This document shows, in pieces, positions 11,260 through 22,284 of a DNA stretch of 64,000 bases. This DNA is from Pseudomonas putida (GTDB lineage: Bacteria > Pseudomonadota > Gammaproteobacteria > Pseudomonadales > Pseudomonadaceae). Below the pieces are notes generated by a model. It had not been told where the DNA came from. It ran no database searches and saw nothing but the letters and a program-made list of their open reading frames with translations. Both the position numbers and the translations under genes were made by a program. Numbering within the stretch: position 1 is the stretch's first letter; each line of letters starts with the position of its first letter. Where the stretch lies: contig NZ_CP026115.2 of the NCBI RefSeq assembly GCF_009883635.2, forward strand, positions 2,108,001-2,172,000. The letters are read 5' to 3'.

Positions 11260-12093
11260 TCAGAGCTTCATCACCAGCATGCCTGCCAGGACCAGCCCGC
11301 AAGCTAGGAGTCTCGGCCCGCCAAAAGGTTCTTTGAGGTAGCGCATACCCAGCAGTACCACCAGTATCACACTCAATTCGCGCAGGGCCGCCGCTTCAGC
11401 CACCGACCCCAGGTGCATGGCCCACAACACCAGTGCGTAACTGAACAGCACGCAAAAGCCCACCGCCAGGCCCAACCGCCATTGGGTGCGCCAGAACAGC
11501 ACGAAGGGCGCCCGTCGCGCCACGCTGGCCAGCAGCGGGAATGGCCAGGCGCTGAGCAGCGTCAACCACACCAGGTAATCCCAAGGCTTACCCCACAACC
11601 GCACCGCCTGGCCGTCGAACCAGGTGTAGCAACCAATACACAGGCCGATCAGCGCAACCACCGGCAGCATCGACCACGGCAACCGGTCACCGCCGCCGCC
11701 CTGCCACAACAGGCACGCCATGCCACACGGGATCAGCAGGATGCCGATGATCTGCTGCGAGCTGAGCGTCTCACCGGCAAACGCCAGGGTCAGCCCCAGC
11801 ACCACCAACGGCGACAGGCCGCGCATCAGAGGATAGACCAGCCCCAGATCCCCGACCCGATAGGCCTGGATCAGCAGAAACCGATACAACTGCTCGGCCA
11901 GCGCCGAAGCCAGCAGCCAAGGCCAGATCTCGGCAGGCGGAAACTCGGTGAAGGCCACGGCGCACACCGCGAACAGCAACGCCACGACGTCCATGCTGGC
12001 GATCACCAGCAGGCGCTCGGCGCTGAATTTGATCAGGGTGTTCCAGGTCGCGTGCAGCAGGGCGGCGACCAATACCAGGGAAGTTGCCAGCAC
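11260..12093 (-). CDS. EamA/DMT-superfamily transporter
   Basis: A 277-residue protein made almost entirely of hydrophobic helices, about ten, in two repeated halves. It has the charged N-terminal ATWNTLIKF segment and the second-repeat ending AALRELSVILVVLLGMRYLKEP, which is characteristic of EamA domains (a conserved Glu and a KEP-like motif before the last helix). Members export amino acids or metabolites across the inner membrane; the substrate cannot be read from sequence. The start ATG at 12093 is preceded by 271 non-coding bases shared with the divergent antiporter gene, where no strong promoter was recognised. Confidence 0.85.
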   Translation of the reverse strand: MLATSLVLVAALLHATWNTLIKFSAERLLVIASMDVVALLFAVCAVAFTEFPPAEIWPWLLASALAEQLYRFLLIQAYRVGDLGLVYPLMRGLSPLVVLGLTLAFAGETLSSQQIIGILLIPCGMACLLWQGGGGDRLPWSMLPVVALIGLCIGCYTWFDGQAVRLWGKPWDYLVWLTLLSAWPFPLLASVARRAPFVLFWRTQWRLGLAVGFCVLFSYALVLWAMHLGSVAEAAALRELSVILVVLLGMRYLKEPFGGPRLLACGLVLAGMLVMKL

Positions 12094-12364
12094 GCCTTCG
12101 GGTCCTTGTGACGTTTTTCAGTTTATGAGGGGTGAATATATAGCGTTGGGCCGCTGGTTGCCTGGGATGTGTACGCCGGGAGCGATTCTGTGTCTGTGAG
12201 ACCGAGCGCACCTGGCCGCCTTATTGCGCCCTCCAACCGCATACATCCGGAACGATTCCAACAATTCTGGTCAAATCCTGTGTCCCGACCCTCTCGCCAG
12301 ATCATCAAAGAACTGCCCGAGCCACTCGGGTAACGACTTGGAAGCCACTTTCACAGGATTCGGG

Positions 12365-13600
12365 ATGCTTGAACTAGTTGCCGCGTTTATCTGCCTCACC
12401 ACCCTCCTCACCTATGTAAATTACCGCTTCATCGGCCTGCCACCCGCCATCGGCGTGATGGTCACGGCGTTGCTGTTCTCCCTGATGCTGCAGGGCCTGA
12501 GCCTGATCGGCTTCCCTGGCCTGGAGGAACGCGTCGAAGGCTTGATGAACCAGATCGATTTCAATGACCTGCTGATGCACTGGATGCTGGCCTTCCTGCT
12601 GTTCGCCGGCGCACTGCACGTCAACCTCAGCGACCTGCGCAGCTACCGCTGGCCGATCGGCCTGCTGGCCACACTGGGTGTGCTGATTGCCACCGTGGTG
12701 ATCGGCTACCTGTCGCACTGGGTGTTCGCGATGTTCGGCTGGCAGGTGCCGCTGATCTACTGCCTGCTGTTCGGCGCGCTGATCTCCCCGACCGATCCGA
12801 TCGCCGTGCTGGGCGCGCTGCGTACCGCCAACGCCTCCAAGCCGCTGAAGACCACCATCGTCGGCGAGTCGTTGTTCAACGACGGTACTGCGGTGGTGGT
12901 GTTTACCGTGTTGCTGGGCATCATCCAGCTCGGTGAAACGCCGAGCGTCTCCGACACCGCCATCCTGTTCGCCCGCGAAGCCATCGGCGGTGTGCTGTTC
13001 GGCGGCGTGATCGGCTATGCCACCTACCGCATGATCAAGAGCGTCGAGCAGTATCAGGTCGAGGTGATGTTGACCCTGGCGCTGGTGATCGGTGGTTCGG
13101 CAATGTGCTACGAACTGCATGTTTCGGCACCGATCGCCATGGTGGTCGCGGGCCTGATCATCGGTAACCTGGGCCGTAACCTGGCAATGAACGACATGAC
13201 CCGCCGCTACATGGACGGCTTTTGGGAACTGATCGATGACATGCTCAATGCCCTGCTATTCGCCCTGATCGGCCTGGAACTGTTGCTGTTGCCGTTCAAC
13301 TGGCTGCACCTGGCGGCGGGTGGCGTGCTGGCGTTGGCGGTGCTGCTGTCGCGGCTGCTGACCGTGGCCCCGGCGATCGTGCTGTTGCGGCGCTGGCGGC
13401 CGGTGCCGAAAGGTACCGTGCGAGTTCTGACCTGGGGTGGCTTGCGTGGCGGGGTTTCGGTGGCCCTGGCGCTGTCGCTGCCACTGGGCGCGGAACGTGA
13501 CCTGCTGTTGTCGATCACCTACATCGTAGTGTTGTCATCGATCCTGGTACAAGGTTTGAGCATTGGCCGCGTGGTACGCAAAGTCAGCGCACAGCCTTGA
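12365..13600 (+). CDS. Na+/H+ antiporter, CPA1 (NhaP-like) family
   Basis: A 411-residue polytopic inner-membrane protein with about 12 helices. The ion-binding signature appears as FGALISPTDPIAVLGALR (about 135-152) followed by GESLFNDGTAVVVF (about 165-178), both hallmarks of CPA1 cation/proton antiporters. A later WGGLRGGVSVALALSLP segment is also typical. The ATG at 12365 (MLELVAAF) is chosen because it begins the first membrane helix; the open frame upstream to 12224 is not protein-like. Expected role: exchange of Na+ or K+ for protons. A hairpin follows the stop codon. Confidence 0.92.
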   Translation: MLELVAAFICLTTLLTYVNYRFIGLPPAIGVMVTALLFSLMLQGLSLIGFPGLEERVEGLMNQIDFNDLLMHWMLAFLLFAGALHVNLSDLRSYRWPIGLLATLGVLIATVVIGYLSHWVFAMFGWQVPLIYCLLFGALISPTDPIAVLGALRTANASKPLKTTIVGESLFNDGTAVVVFTVLLGIIQLGETPSVSDTAILFAREAIGGVLFGGVIGYATYRMIKSVEQYQVEVMLTLALVIGGSAMCYELHVSAPIAMVVAGLIIGNLGRNLAMNDMTRRYMDGFWELIDDMLNALLFALIGLELLLLPFNWLHLAAGGVLALAVLLSRLLTVAPAIVLLRRWRPVPKGTVRVLTWGGLRGGVSVALALSLPLGAERDLLLSITYIVVLSSILVQGLSIGRVVRKVSAQP

Positions 13601-13605
13601 AAAGG

Positions 13606-13629
13606 CAGGGGCCGCTTTGCGGCCCCTGA
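13606..13629. terminator. GC-rich hairpin between converging genes
   Basis: CAGGGGCCGC-TTT-GCGGCCCCTG: a perfect stem in the 32-base gap between the antiporter and the converging thioesterase gene. It resembles the core of local REP units and probably terminates or insulates both transcripts. There is no T run. Confidence 0.65.
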
Positions 13630-13632
13630 CAA

Positions 13633-14034
13633 TCACTCGACTGCGGAGTCCGGGAACTGGTCCTGGACGTACTTGATCTCGGTCCGCCCATGGGCCGCCG
13701 GCAAGCCGTCTTCGCCCAGGTTGACGAAGACCATCTTGTCGACCGTCAGAATGCTCTTGCGGGTAATCTTGTTGCGTACTTCGCACTTGAGGGTGATCGA
13801 GGTACGGCCAAACTCGGTGGCCGTGATGCCCAGTTCGATGATATCGCCCTGGCGCGAGGCACTGACGAAGTTGATCTCCGACATGTACTTGGTCACCACG
13901 CGCTGGTTGCCCAGCTGGACGATGGCATAGATTGCCGCTTCTTCGTCGATCCAGCGCAGCAAGCTGCCGCCGAACAGCGTGCCGTTGGGGTTGAGGTCTT
14001 CGGGTTTTACCCATTTGCGGGTGTGAAAGTTCAT
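13633..14034 (-). CDS. Hotdog-fold acyl-CoA thioesterase (YciA-like)
   Basis: A 133-residue protein. The segment NPNGTLFGGSLLRWIDEEAAI (about 15-35) is the hotdog-fold active-site signature (N-G-T-x-F-G-G and the Asp/Glu pair) of YciA/BFIT-like acyl-CoA thioesterases. A second conserved region, KYMSEINFVSASRQGDIIEL, follows. Such enzymes hydrolyse acyl-CoAs in the cytosol; chain-length preference cannot be assigned. The gene is divergent from ahcY, with the riboswitch leader in between. Confidence 0.88.
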   Translation of the reverse strand: MNFHTRKWVKPEDLNPNGTLFGGSLLRWIDEEAAIYAIVQLGNQRVVTKYMSEINFVSASRQGDIIELGITATEFGRTSITLKCEVRNKITRKSILTVDKMVFVNLGEDGLPAAHGRTEIKYVQDQFPDSAVE

Positions 14035-14123
14035 CTTTACTCCTGACCTGCTTGGCTAACGTGAAGTAATGATGGCAGAGCGGCCGCCACCGCTCCATTG
14101 AACATCGACTATCGTCGCGATAA

Positions 14124-15740
<1,617 letters not shown>

Positions 15741-15790
15741 GCGGCAGGCTTGGAGCGACACGCTTCAACGCCGAAACCTGAACGATGCCC

Positions 15791-15820
15791 AAGCCAGATC
15801 GGCCATCACCGATCTGGCTT
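15791..15820 (+). terminator. Intercistronic hairpin between ahcY and metF
   Basis: AAGCCAGATCGG / CCGATCTGGCTT, a perfect 12-bp stem with a 6-base loop, ends in a short T-rich tail, about 50 bases after ahcY and 46 before metF. It could be a partial terminator that lowers metF relative to ahcY, or the true end of the ahcY transcript. Confidence 0.7.
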
Positions 15821-15866
15821 TTACTTGCAGCTTGCTGCCAGAGGCTTGCTGCTCGAGGAACGCCTG

Positions 15867-16712
15867 ATGTCCCAAGATCGCCGTTACAGTTTCGAGTTCT
15901 TCCCAACCAAGACCGACGCCGGTCACGAAAAGCTGATGGGCGTAGCTCGCCAGCTGGCCGCGTACAACCCGGACTTCTTCTCCTGCACCTACGGTGCCGG
16001 CGGCTCTACCCGCGACCGCACGCTGAACACCGTGCTGCAGCTGGAAAGCGAAGTGAAGATTCCTGCCGCGCCGCACCTGTCGTGCGTCGGCGACACCAAA
16101 GACGAACTGCGCGCCCTGCTGGCCGAGTACAAGGCCGCCGGCATCAAGCGCATCGTCGCCCTGCGTGGCGACCTGCCATCGGGCATGGGCATGGCCAGTG
16201 GTGAGCTGCGCTATGCCAGCGATCTGGTCGAGTTCATTCGCCAGGAAACCGGCGACCACTTCCACCTGGAAGTTGCCGCCTATCCGGAAATGCACCCGCA
16301 AGCGCGCAACTTCGAAGCCGACCTGGGCAACTTCGTGCACAAGGTCAAGGCCGGTGCCGACAGCGCCATCACCCAGTACTTCTTCAACGCCGACAGCTAC
16401 TTCTACTTCGTCGAGCGTGCACAGAAAATGGGCGTGGATATCCCGGTGGTGCCCGGTATCATGCCGATCACCAACTACAGCAAACTGGCGCGTTTCTCCG
16501 ATGCCTGCGGCGCCGAGATCCCGCGCTGGATCCGCAAGCAGCTGGAAGCCTACGCCGACGATACCGCGAGCATCCAGGCCTTTGGCGAAGAAGTCATCAC
16601 CCGCATGTGCGAGCAACTGCTGCAAGGCGGCGCGCCGGGCCTGCACTTCTACACCCTCAACCAGGCCGAGGCGAGCCTGGCTATCTGGAACAATCTGAAA
16701 CTGCCACGCTGA
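15867..16712 (+). CDS. metF: 5,10-Methylenetetrahydrofolate reductase
   Basis: FAD enzyme that reduces methylene-THF to methyl-THF, the methyl donor for homocysteine remethylation. The 281-residue protein starts MSQDRRYSFEFFPTKTDAGH, with the catalytic glutamate in the EFFP motif. It continues with the TYGAGGSTRDRT motif, ALRGDLP (about 97-103), the AAYPEMHPQA region and ITQYFFNADSYFYFVE near the FAD/folate site. The frame is open from 15750, but the ATG at 15867 gives the family start. With ahcY and metK it supplies the SAM cycle. Confidence 0.97.
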   Translation: MSQDRRYSFEFFPTKTDAGHEKLMGVARQLAAYNPDFFSCTYGAGGSTRDRTLNTVLQLESEVKIPAAPHLSCVGDTKDELRALLAEYKAAGIKRIVALRGDLPSGMGMASGELRYASDLVEFIRQETGDHFHLEVAAYPEMHPQARNFEADLGNFVHKVKAGADSAITQYFFNADSYFYFVERAQKMGVDIPVVPGIMPITNYSKLARFSDACGAEIPRWIRKQLEAYADDTASIQAFGEEVITRMCEQLLQGGAPGLHFYTLNQAEASLAIWNNLKLPR

Positions 16713-16744
16713 AACTTTTTGGCATCATCGGATTCAGAAACAAT

Positions 16745-16773
16745 TAAGGCTTTAGTCGTAGACTAGGGCCTTA
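16745..16773 (+). terminator. Probable terminator after metF
   Basis: An imperfect hairpin (TAAGGC..TTAGTC / GACTA..GGCCTTA) about 33 bases after the metF stop is followed by a T-rich stretch. The local AT content is clearly higher than the flanking coding DNA. Stem mismatches lower the confidence. Confidence 0.5.
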
Positions 16774-16806
16774 TTTACTTTCTGGCCCTGATAGGTGTCG
16801 TTCGCA

Positions 16807-17883
16807 ATGCAACATTTCCTGCCATCTCGCCCTCAGCTCGTGTACCTGGCGTTCGGCCCCGCCACCTATCATCAAGAAGCCTGCTTCAGCATCGTCAGTG
16901 CCCTCGCGCACCTGAAGGGCAGTGCCACTCAGGCCATCGACATCCAGGTCTATACCGACAATGCCGAGCCCTACAGCAAACTGCCAGTAACCGTTCATCT
17001 GCTCGACGAAGCTACCCGCAAGGCCTGGAACCAGCCCCACGGCTATCACTTCCGCAGCAAGCACGTGCTGTTGCGCCAGGTGCTGCAGCAACATCCTCAG
17101 GCCGTGCTGATCGACACCGATACCTTTTTCCGCAAATCGCCGCTGCAACTGTTCCAGCGAGTCAACCCCGGCACGCTGCTGTGCAACGCCATCGGCGCGC
17201 GCTACGGTGCGAATCAGCAGTGCCTGCTGTACACGAACCTGCTCGGCATTCTCGAGTCGCGCGGCCTGGCCGACTGCCAGATGCCGCTGGTCAACTCGGG
17301 CGTAATCGGCCTGTGTGCCGAGGATACCGACGTGCTGGACCGCTCCATTGCCATGATGGACGAGTTCTACCCGTTGGCGCGCACCGCCTATACCCTGGAA
17401 GAGTTCTGCCTGGCGGTGGCCGCTTACCGCAAGATGGAACTGGCCGAGTGCACCGATGTGATCCACCACTACTGGAGCCGCAAGGCCCAGTTCCGCGCCA
17501 AGATCCAGGCCTGGTTGCGCAAGCACGGCGATAACCCGCTAGGTGCGGCGGCGCTTGCCGATGTGGCATTGGTCAACGACCAACTGCCACGCCCACCGAC
17601 CTTGCAGCGCCTGGGCTACAAGGCCTTGAGCCTGACCATGCCCAGCCGCGAGCGCCAGTTCGTACGCGAGCTGCTGTATGGCTGCTACCCCTATTCCAAC
17701 GAGTTCGATCGCGCCTGTGCATCGGCATGGTGGGACAAGGCGCTGGAAAACCTCAACGAGCGCCACGGGCGCATCGAGCCCGAGCAACTGCGCCAGTGCC
17801 TGCGTCACCCGAGCCTGCGCCTGTCACTGGGTGGCCGGCGCAAGGAAATCGAGGCACACCTGCTGCGTTCTTCCCATCGCTGA
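16807..17883 (+). CDS. Uncharacterised protein with glycosyltransferase-like (GT-A) features
   Basis: A 358-residue soluble protein. The N-terminal half has alternating beta-strand and helix character (LVYLAFGPATYHQEACFSIVSAL), then VYTDNAEPYSK, and at about 100-106 the sequence VLIDTDTFFRKS. DTD after a hydrophobic strand resembles the metal-binding DxD of GT-A nucleotide-sugar transferases. Later, PLVNSGVIGL resembles the conserved loop of GT8-like enzymes. The C-terminal third is basic and helical with no recognised motif. The ATG at 16807 is used; an in-frame GTG at 16795 is possible. No polysaccharide genes are nearby, so acceptor and role are unknown. Confidence 0.6.
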   Translation: MQHFLPSRPQLVYLAFGPATYHQEACFSIVSALAHLKGSATQAIDIQVYTDNAEPYSKLPVTVHLLDEATRKAWNQPHGYHFRSKHVLLRQVLQQHPQAVLIDTDTFFRKSPLQLFQRVNPGTLLCNAIGARYGANQQCLLYTNLLGILESRGLADCQMPLVNSGVIGLCAEDTDVLDRSIAMMDEFYPLARTAYTLEEFCLAVAAYRKMELAECTDVIHHYWSRKAQFRAKIQAWLRKHGDNPLGAAALADVALVNDQLPRPPTLQRLGYKALSLTMPSRERQFVRELLYGCYPYSNEFDRACASAWWDKALENLNERHGRIEPEQLRQCLRHPSLRLSLGGRRKEIEAHLLRSSHR

Positions 17884-17946
17884 GGCTGGCACCGGGGGCT
17901 TCCATCTTCACTGGCCTTGCCCCTGGTGAGCGCGTAATCTCGCGCC

Positions 17947-18735
17947 ATGCCCCACATCGCCCAATTGCTGTGCATCCTGCTGCTCGCCTGCCTGAGCCCG
18001 ATGGCGCTGGGCGAGCGGCTGCGCCTGGTCAGCGACGACTGGGCGCCCTATGTGTATCGCGATGGTGGCCGGGCCAAAGGTATCGACTACGAAGTCACCA
18101 CCGAGGTCTTCCGACGCCTGGGTGTCGAGGTGGACTGGCAGTTCCTGCCGTGGAAGCGCTGCCTGGCCTTGGTGGAACAGGGCCAAGCTGACGGCGTGAT
18201 GGACATTTTCCAGGTTGAATCGCGCAAGGCGTATTTGGTCTACCCGACAGAACCCATGTCCGATGTCGAGTTCGTGCTGTTTCAGGCCAGCGACCGGCGC
18301 CATGCCATCCGCCAGCTGGATGACCTCAGCGGCCTGACCGTAGGCACGTCGCCGGGCTACGCCTACGACAAAGCGTTCAATGAATCCCAGGCGTTCCGCC
18401 GCGAAACCGCACCGAGCCACGAAGCCAATTTCGGCAAACTCATTCGGGGGCGCATCGATCTGCTGGTCACCGACCGTCTGGTCGGGCGTTACCTGCGCAA
18501 GCAGCTTGGCCTCGAACAGCAGGTCGAAGAGCTGCCCTTGGTCATCAGCCGTCAGGCGCAATACCTGGGCCTTGCGCGCAAACCCGGGCGCGAACAACTG
18601 GCCGAGGCGTTTGCCGAAGAACTGCGTCGTTTCAAGCAGGAACCGGCGTTCGAGGCGATTATCCAACACTACATCGGCGACACTGGCAATCTTGCCGGCG
18701 CCGTTGAGCAGCAGGAAAGCAGCACGCTGCGTTAG
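17947..18735 (+). CDS. Periplasmic solute-binding protein, family 3 (orphan)
   Basis: A 262-residue protein with a signal peptide ([20 protein letters not shown], about 1-22) followed by [35 protein letters not shown]. This is the opening of family-3 amino-acid-type binding proteins, with [21 protein letters not shown] and [16 protein letters not shown] later. No permease or ATPase gene is adjacent, so it may serve a distant transporter or act as a sensor or accessory protein. It lies 63 bases after the glycosyltransferase-like gene on the same strand. Ligand unknown. Confidence 0.8.
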   Translation: MPHIAQLLCILLLACLSPMALGERLRLVSDDWAPYVYRDGGRAKGIDYEVTTEVFRRLGVEVDWQFLPWKRCLALVEQGQADGVMDIFQVESRKAYLVYPTEPMSDVEFVLFQASDRRHAIRQLDDLSGLTVGTSPGYAYDKAFNESQAFRRETAPSHEANFGKLIRGRIDLLVTDRLVGRYLRKQLGLEQQVEELPLVISRQAQYLGLARKPGREQLAEAFAEELRRFKQEPAFEAIIQHYIGDTGNLAGAVEQQESSTLR

Positions 18736-18738
18736 CTC

Positions 18739-18747
18739 TGTTATACT
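18739..18747 (+). promoter_or_regulatory. Extended -10 promoter element for the RNA helicase
   Basis: TGTTATACT just after the preceding stop codon matches an extended -10 (TGn plus TATACT). No good -35 is spaced 17 bases upstream, as expected for extended -10 promoters. Transcription from here would give a GC-rich leader of about 200 bases before the ATG at 18954. Confidence 0.45.
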
Positions 18748-18953
18748 CGGGCCTTCCCGCCCGGCTCACGCCCGGACGCTCGGCCTCGCAACAGGCATCC
18801 CGATCGGCATCGACGCAACTTTGCGTCCACCCTCCGCTTCCCGGATGTGCAGTGAAAGCCCAGCTGGACCGGACGCGATCGCATCCCTTGGATGCCCGTC
18901 GCGCCAGGCAGAATATCCCAACGGGCCCAGCCCCCACGAGAACAGGATTGCCC

Positions 18954-20849
18954 ATGTCCTTTGCTTCCCTCGGACTCTCCGAGGCTCTTGTCCGCGCTAT
19001 CGAGGCAGCGGGCTACACCCAGCCGACCCCGGTGCAACAGCGGGCCATTCCCGCCGTGTTGCAAGGCCGCGACCTGATGGTCGCCGCACAGACAGGTACT
19101 GGTAAAACCGGCGGCTTCGCCTTGCCGATCCTCGAGCGCCTGTTCCCGGCCGGCCACCCCGACAAATCTCAGCGTCATGGCCCGCGCCAGCCGCGGGTCC
19201 TGGTCCTGACCCCGACCCGTGAACTCGCCGCCCAGGTACACGACAGCTTCAAGGTGTACGCCCGCGACCTGCCACTGGTCAGCGCCTGCATCTTTGGTGG
19301 CGTCGGCATGAACCCGCAGATCCAGGCCATTGCCAAGGGTGTCGACGTGCTCGTCGCCTGCCCGGGGCGCCTGCTCGACTTGGCCGGCCAAGGCAAGGTC
19401 GACCTTGCCCACGTGGAAATCCTGGTCCTGGACGAAGCCGACCGGATGCTCGACATGGGCTTCATCCATGACGTGAAAAAGGTCCTCGCCCGCCTGCCGG
19501 CCAAGCGCCAGAACCTGCTGTTCTCGGCGACCTTCTCCAAGGACATCACCGACCTGGCCGACAAGCTCCTGCACAACCCGGAGCGCATCGAGGTCACCCC
19601 GCCGAACACCACCGTCGAGCGTATCGAGCAGCGCGTCTACCGCCTGCCCGCCAGCCACAAGCGTGCCCTGCTGGCGCACTTGATCACGCTGGGTGCCTGG
19701 GAGCAGGTACTGGTATTCACTCGCACCAAGCACGGCGCCAACCGCCTGGCCGAATACCTGGAAAAGCACGGCCTGACCGCTGCCGCGATCCACGGTAACA
19801 AGAGCCAGAACGCCCGCACCAAGGCCCTGGCCGACTTCAAGGCCAACAGTGTGCGCGTGCTGGTAGCCACCGACATCGCCGCCCGTGGCCTGGACATCGA
19901 CCAGCTGCCCCACGTGGTCAACTTCGAGCTGCCGAACGTCGAAGAAGACTACGTGCACCGCATCGGCCGTACCGGCCGTGCCGGGCGCTCGGGCGAGGCC
20001 ATCTCCATGGTCGCGCCGGATGAAGAAAAGCTGCTCAAGAGCATCGAACGGGTCACCAGGCAGAAGATCCCGGACGGCGACCTGATGGGCTTCGATGCCA
20101 GCCAGGTAGAAGCTGAAAAGCCTGAGGTGCGTGAGCGCCAGCAGAACAACGGCCGCGGCGGCCGCAACCAGCAGCAGGCCCGCGGCGAAGGCAGCAAAGA
20201 CGCCAACGGCGGCCGCAAGGACAAGGGCAAGGACAAAGGCAAGGCCAAGCAGCAGGCCGCTGACAAGCCGGCCGACAAGGAAAAGTCCGGCGACAAGCAG
20301 CAGCAGCGCAAGCCGCGTGACAAGAAGCCACGCCAGCAGCAACAGGCCAGCAGCAATTCCGCACCGAAAGCGCCAGCCGATCGTGACCCGGAAGAATTCC
20401 TGGACGACGATGTCGACAACTTCGGTAACCGCGCCGACTACGTCAGCCCTTACCAGAACGGTAAAGGCCAAGGCCGCAACCGCCGTCCAGGTGGTGCAGG
20501 TCAGGGTCAAAGCCAGGGCAGCGGCCAGCGCAGCAACAGTGGCGGTGGCCAAGGCCAGGGCCGCAATGCTGGCGGCCAACAGCGCAGCGCCAGCGGCGAC
20601 AAGCGCCCACGCAACAACAACGGTGGCGGCGCCCGTCGTGACAACAATGGCGGTGGCCGCAACCGTTCGGCCGGGCGTGACGATGCAGCGCGTCAGGAGC
20701 CGGCAGTACGCAGCACCCGCGAACAGCACCAGCCAGTGATCATCCGCAAGGAATCCAAGCTCGACCGTTACCCAACGCCAGAGCAGCTAGACGATCTGCC
20801 GAGCCGCCCGCGCGGTGAGCGCCCTGCACTGCTCACCCGCAAGGGCTGA
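18954..20849 (+). CDS. rhlE: DEAD-box ATP-dependent RNA helicase, RhlE type with long disordered tail
   Basis: A 631-residue protein. The core (about 1-375) has all helicase motifs: Q motif ([14 protein letters not shown]), motif I AQTGTGKT, motif Ia PTRELAAQ, motif II DEAD in [12 protein letters not shown], motif III SAT, and motif [15 protein letters not shown]. It unwinds RNA during ribosome assembly and mRNA decay. The C-terminal 240 residues are low complexity, rich in Lys, Gln, Gly, Asn and Arg (RGG-like and NNGG blocks). This is about 40 percent of the protein and longer than E. coli RhlE. Paralogues exist in pseudomonads, so the exact symbol is tentative. A strong terminator follows. 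Confidence 0.9.
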   Translation: MSFASLGLSEALVRAIEAAGYTQPTPVQQRAIPAVLQGRDLMVAAQTGTGKTGGFALPILERLFPAGHPDKSQRHGPRQPRVLVLTPTRELAAQVHDSFKVYARDLPLVSACIFGGVGMNPQIQAIAKGVDVLVACPGRLLDLAGQGKVDLAHVEILVLDEADRMLDMGFIHDVKKVLARLPAKRQNLLFSATFSKDITDLADKLLHNPERIEVTPPNTTVERIEQRVYRLPASHKRALLAHLITLGAWEQVLVFTRTKHGANRLAEYLEKHGLTAAAIHGNKSQNARTKALADFKANSVRVLVATDIAARGLDIDQLPHVVNFELPNVEEDYVHRIGRTGRAGRSGEAISMVAPDEEKLLKSIERVTRQKIPDGDLMGFDASQVEAEKPEVRERQQNNGRGGRNQQQARGEGSKDANGGRKDKGKDKGKAKQQAADKPADKEKSGDKQQQRKPRDKKPRQQQQASSNSAPKAPADRDPEEFLDDDVDNFGNRADYVSPYQNGKGQGRNRRPGGAGQGQSQGSGQRSNSGGGQGQGRNAGGQQRSASGDKRPRNNNGGGARRDNNGGGRNRSAGRDDAARQEPAVRSTREQHQPVIIRKESKLDRYPTPEQLDDLPSRPRGERPALLTRKG

Positions 20850-20865
20850 GTCGCACATCAGGCAT

Positions 20866-20896
20866 AAAAAAACGCCGCCCAATGGGCGGCGTTTTT
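20866..20896. terminator. Bidirectional intrinsic terminator
   Basis: AAAAAACGCCGCCC-AAT-GGGCGGCGTTTTT: an 11-bp GC stem flanked by A and T runs, 17 bases after the helicase stop and 18 bases from the converging yceI stop. It should terminate transcription in both directions. Confidence 0.93.
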
Positions 20897-20913
20897 CATT
20901 GCGTGGGGAATGC

Positions 20914-21492
20914 TTACTTCTGCTTCACACCTTCGACACTGATGTCCAGGTCCAGGGTCTGCGAAGTCGGGCCTGGGCCCTTGATGCCGAAGTCGTTCAG
21001 GTTCACCGTGGTGATTGCGTTGAAGCCAGCGCGCTCGCCGCCCCACGGGTCCTTGCCCTCACCGTTGAAGGTAGCCTTGAAGGTGACTGGCTTGGTCACG
21101 CCGTGCAGGGTCAGGTCGCCGGTCACGTCAGCAGTCTTCTCGCCAGTCGATTTGACGGCGGTGGAGACGAACTTGGCATCCGGGTACTTGGCGACGTCCA
21201 GGAAGTCCTTGCTGGCGATGTGCTTGTCACGCTCGGCGTGGTTCGACCACAGGCTGGCGGTTTTGACATCGACTTCGATCTTGCTGGCCTCAGGCTTGGC
21301 GCTATCCCAAGTGAACTTACCATCGAAGTCCTTGAAGGTGCCGTGGATGAAGCTGTAGCCCAGGTGGCTGATCTTCCAGTCGACGAACGCGTGCTGGCCT
21401 TCCTTGTCGATCTTGTACTCGGCAGCCATGGCCTGGCCGGCGGAGAACAGAGCGGTACCGAGCGCCAGAGCGGCAAAAGTCTTTTTCAACAT
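20914..21492 (-). CDS. YceI family periplasmic protein
   Basis: A 192-residue protein with a signal peptide ending AMAA ([20 protein letters not shown] is 1-20), then a beta-rich YceI lipocalin-like domain. It opens with [26 protein letters not shown] and ends with [27 protein letters not shown] and FGIKGPG, all typical of the family. YceI proteins bind isoprenoid-type lipids, such as polyprenyl chains, in a barrel. The start at 21492 is preferred to 21513 because it places the signal peptide first. The next gene upstream on the same strand is cytochrome b561, the usual yceJ-yceI pairing. Confidence 0.93.
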   Translation of the reverse strand: MLKKTFAALALGTALFSAGQAMAAEYKIDKEGQHAFVDWKISHLGYSFIHGTFKDFDGKFTWDSAKPEASKIEVDVKTASLWSNHAERDKHIASKDFLDVAKYPDAKFVSTAVKSTGEKTADVTGDLTLHGVTKPVTFKATFNGEGKDPWGGERAGFNAITTVNLNDFGIKGPGPTSQTLDLDISVEGVKQK

Positions 21493-21526
21493 CCTTACTT
21501 CCTTCCTATGCAATTGAGGTTGAGAG

Positions 21527-22078
21527 TCAAGCTTTGCGGCCCAGCATGCGAGTCAGGGTCGCGTCACGGTCGATGAAATGGTGTTTCAAGGCGGCCAGGG
21601 CATGCAGCACGGCGAAGATCACCAGGCCCCATGCCAGCCACAGATGAATCACGCCGGCCACGTCCGCCTGGTCGGGCAGGTCGCTGATCAGTGCCGGCAC
21701 GTCGAACAGGCCGAACACTGGAATACCGACGCCGTCGGCAGTGGAAATCAGGTAACCGGCGATCATGACGGCAAACAGCCCCAGGTACAGCGCCAGATGC
21801 CCCAGCTTGGCCGCCATGCGGGTGAATGCCCCATGGTTGGCCGGAGCCGGCGGTGGCGGGGTGATGAAACGCCAGACCACACGCAGCAGCATCACCGCCA
21901 GCAACACCAGGCCGATGCTCTTGTGCAGGTCCGGGCCAGCCTTGCGCCAAGGGTCGTAGTAGTCGAGACCGACCATCCACAGGCCCAGGCCGAACAGACC
22001 GAAGACTGCCAGTGCAACGCCCCAGTGCAGGACGATGCTGACCACGCCATAGCGAGAAGGTGAATTGCGCAGTTGCAT
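21527..22078 (-). CDS. Cytochrome b561-type membrane protein (YceJ-like)
   Basis: A 183-residue inner-membrane protein with four hydrophobic helices. It opens [20 protein letters not shown], whose histidine in LHW is a typical heme-b ligand. Others are in [10 protein letters not shown], in [10 protein letters not shown] and in [11 protein letters not shown], giving the two His pairs of the prokaryotic b561 family. It probably transfers electrons, likely from ubiquinol, and is co-transcribed with yceI 34 bases downstream. The natural electron acceptor is unknown. Confidence 0.92.
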   Translation of the reverse strand: MQLRNSPSRYGVVSIVLHWGVALAVFGLFGLGLWMVGLDYYDPWRKAGPDLHKSIGLVLLAVMLLRVVWRFITPPPPAPANHGAFTRMAAKLGHLALYLGLFAVMIAGYLISTADGVGIPVFGLFDVPALISDLPDQADVAGVIHLWLAWGLVIFAVLHALAALKHHFIDRDATLTRMLGRKA

Positions 22079-22234
22079 GATGACGTGGTTCCCCGTGAAA
22101 GCTGTGCACAGACTAACGCGTAACGTATCGAATAAAAGCTTAAAAAACTGCTTTGTTTTATCGAAAAATACGATGATTAGTGTGTGAGTTTCCTATTAAG
22201 GAAACATTAACAATAGTCGGAGAGTTAGCGGTTT

Positions 22235-22282
22235 CCAGTGCCGGCCCCTTCGCGGGTAAACCCGGGAGGGGGCCGGCACTGG
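22235..22282. repeat. REP-derived long inverted repeat / hairpin
   Basis: CCAGTGCCGGCCCC (22235-22248) pairs perfectly with GGGGCCGGCACTGG (22269-22282). Between the arms lies TTCGCGGGTAAACCCG, the head of a P. putida-type REP element. It sits two bases beyond the amine oxidase stop, so it may also serve as that gene's 3' hairpin. Confidence 0.75.
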
Positions 22283-22284
22283 TA

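Noticed and set aside
12094..12364. Gene or riboswitch in the 271-base gap between the EamA and antiporter genes
   Set aside because: Only a 6-bp CCCGAG/CTCGGG hairpin and AT-rich stretches; no ribosome-binding site with a sensible frame and no recognised RNA motif.
18741..20729. 662-codon minus-strand frame opposite the RNA helicase
   Set aside because: Highly alanine/valine/leucine-rich translation typical of an antisense shadow of a DEAD-box gene with a repetitive tail; the plus-strand helicase motifs are unambiguous.
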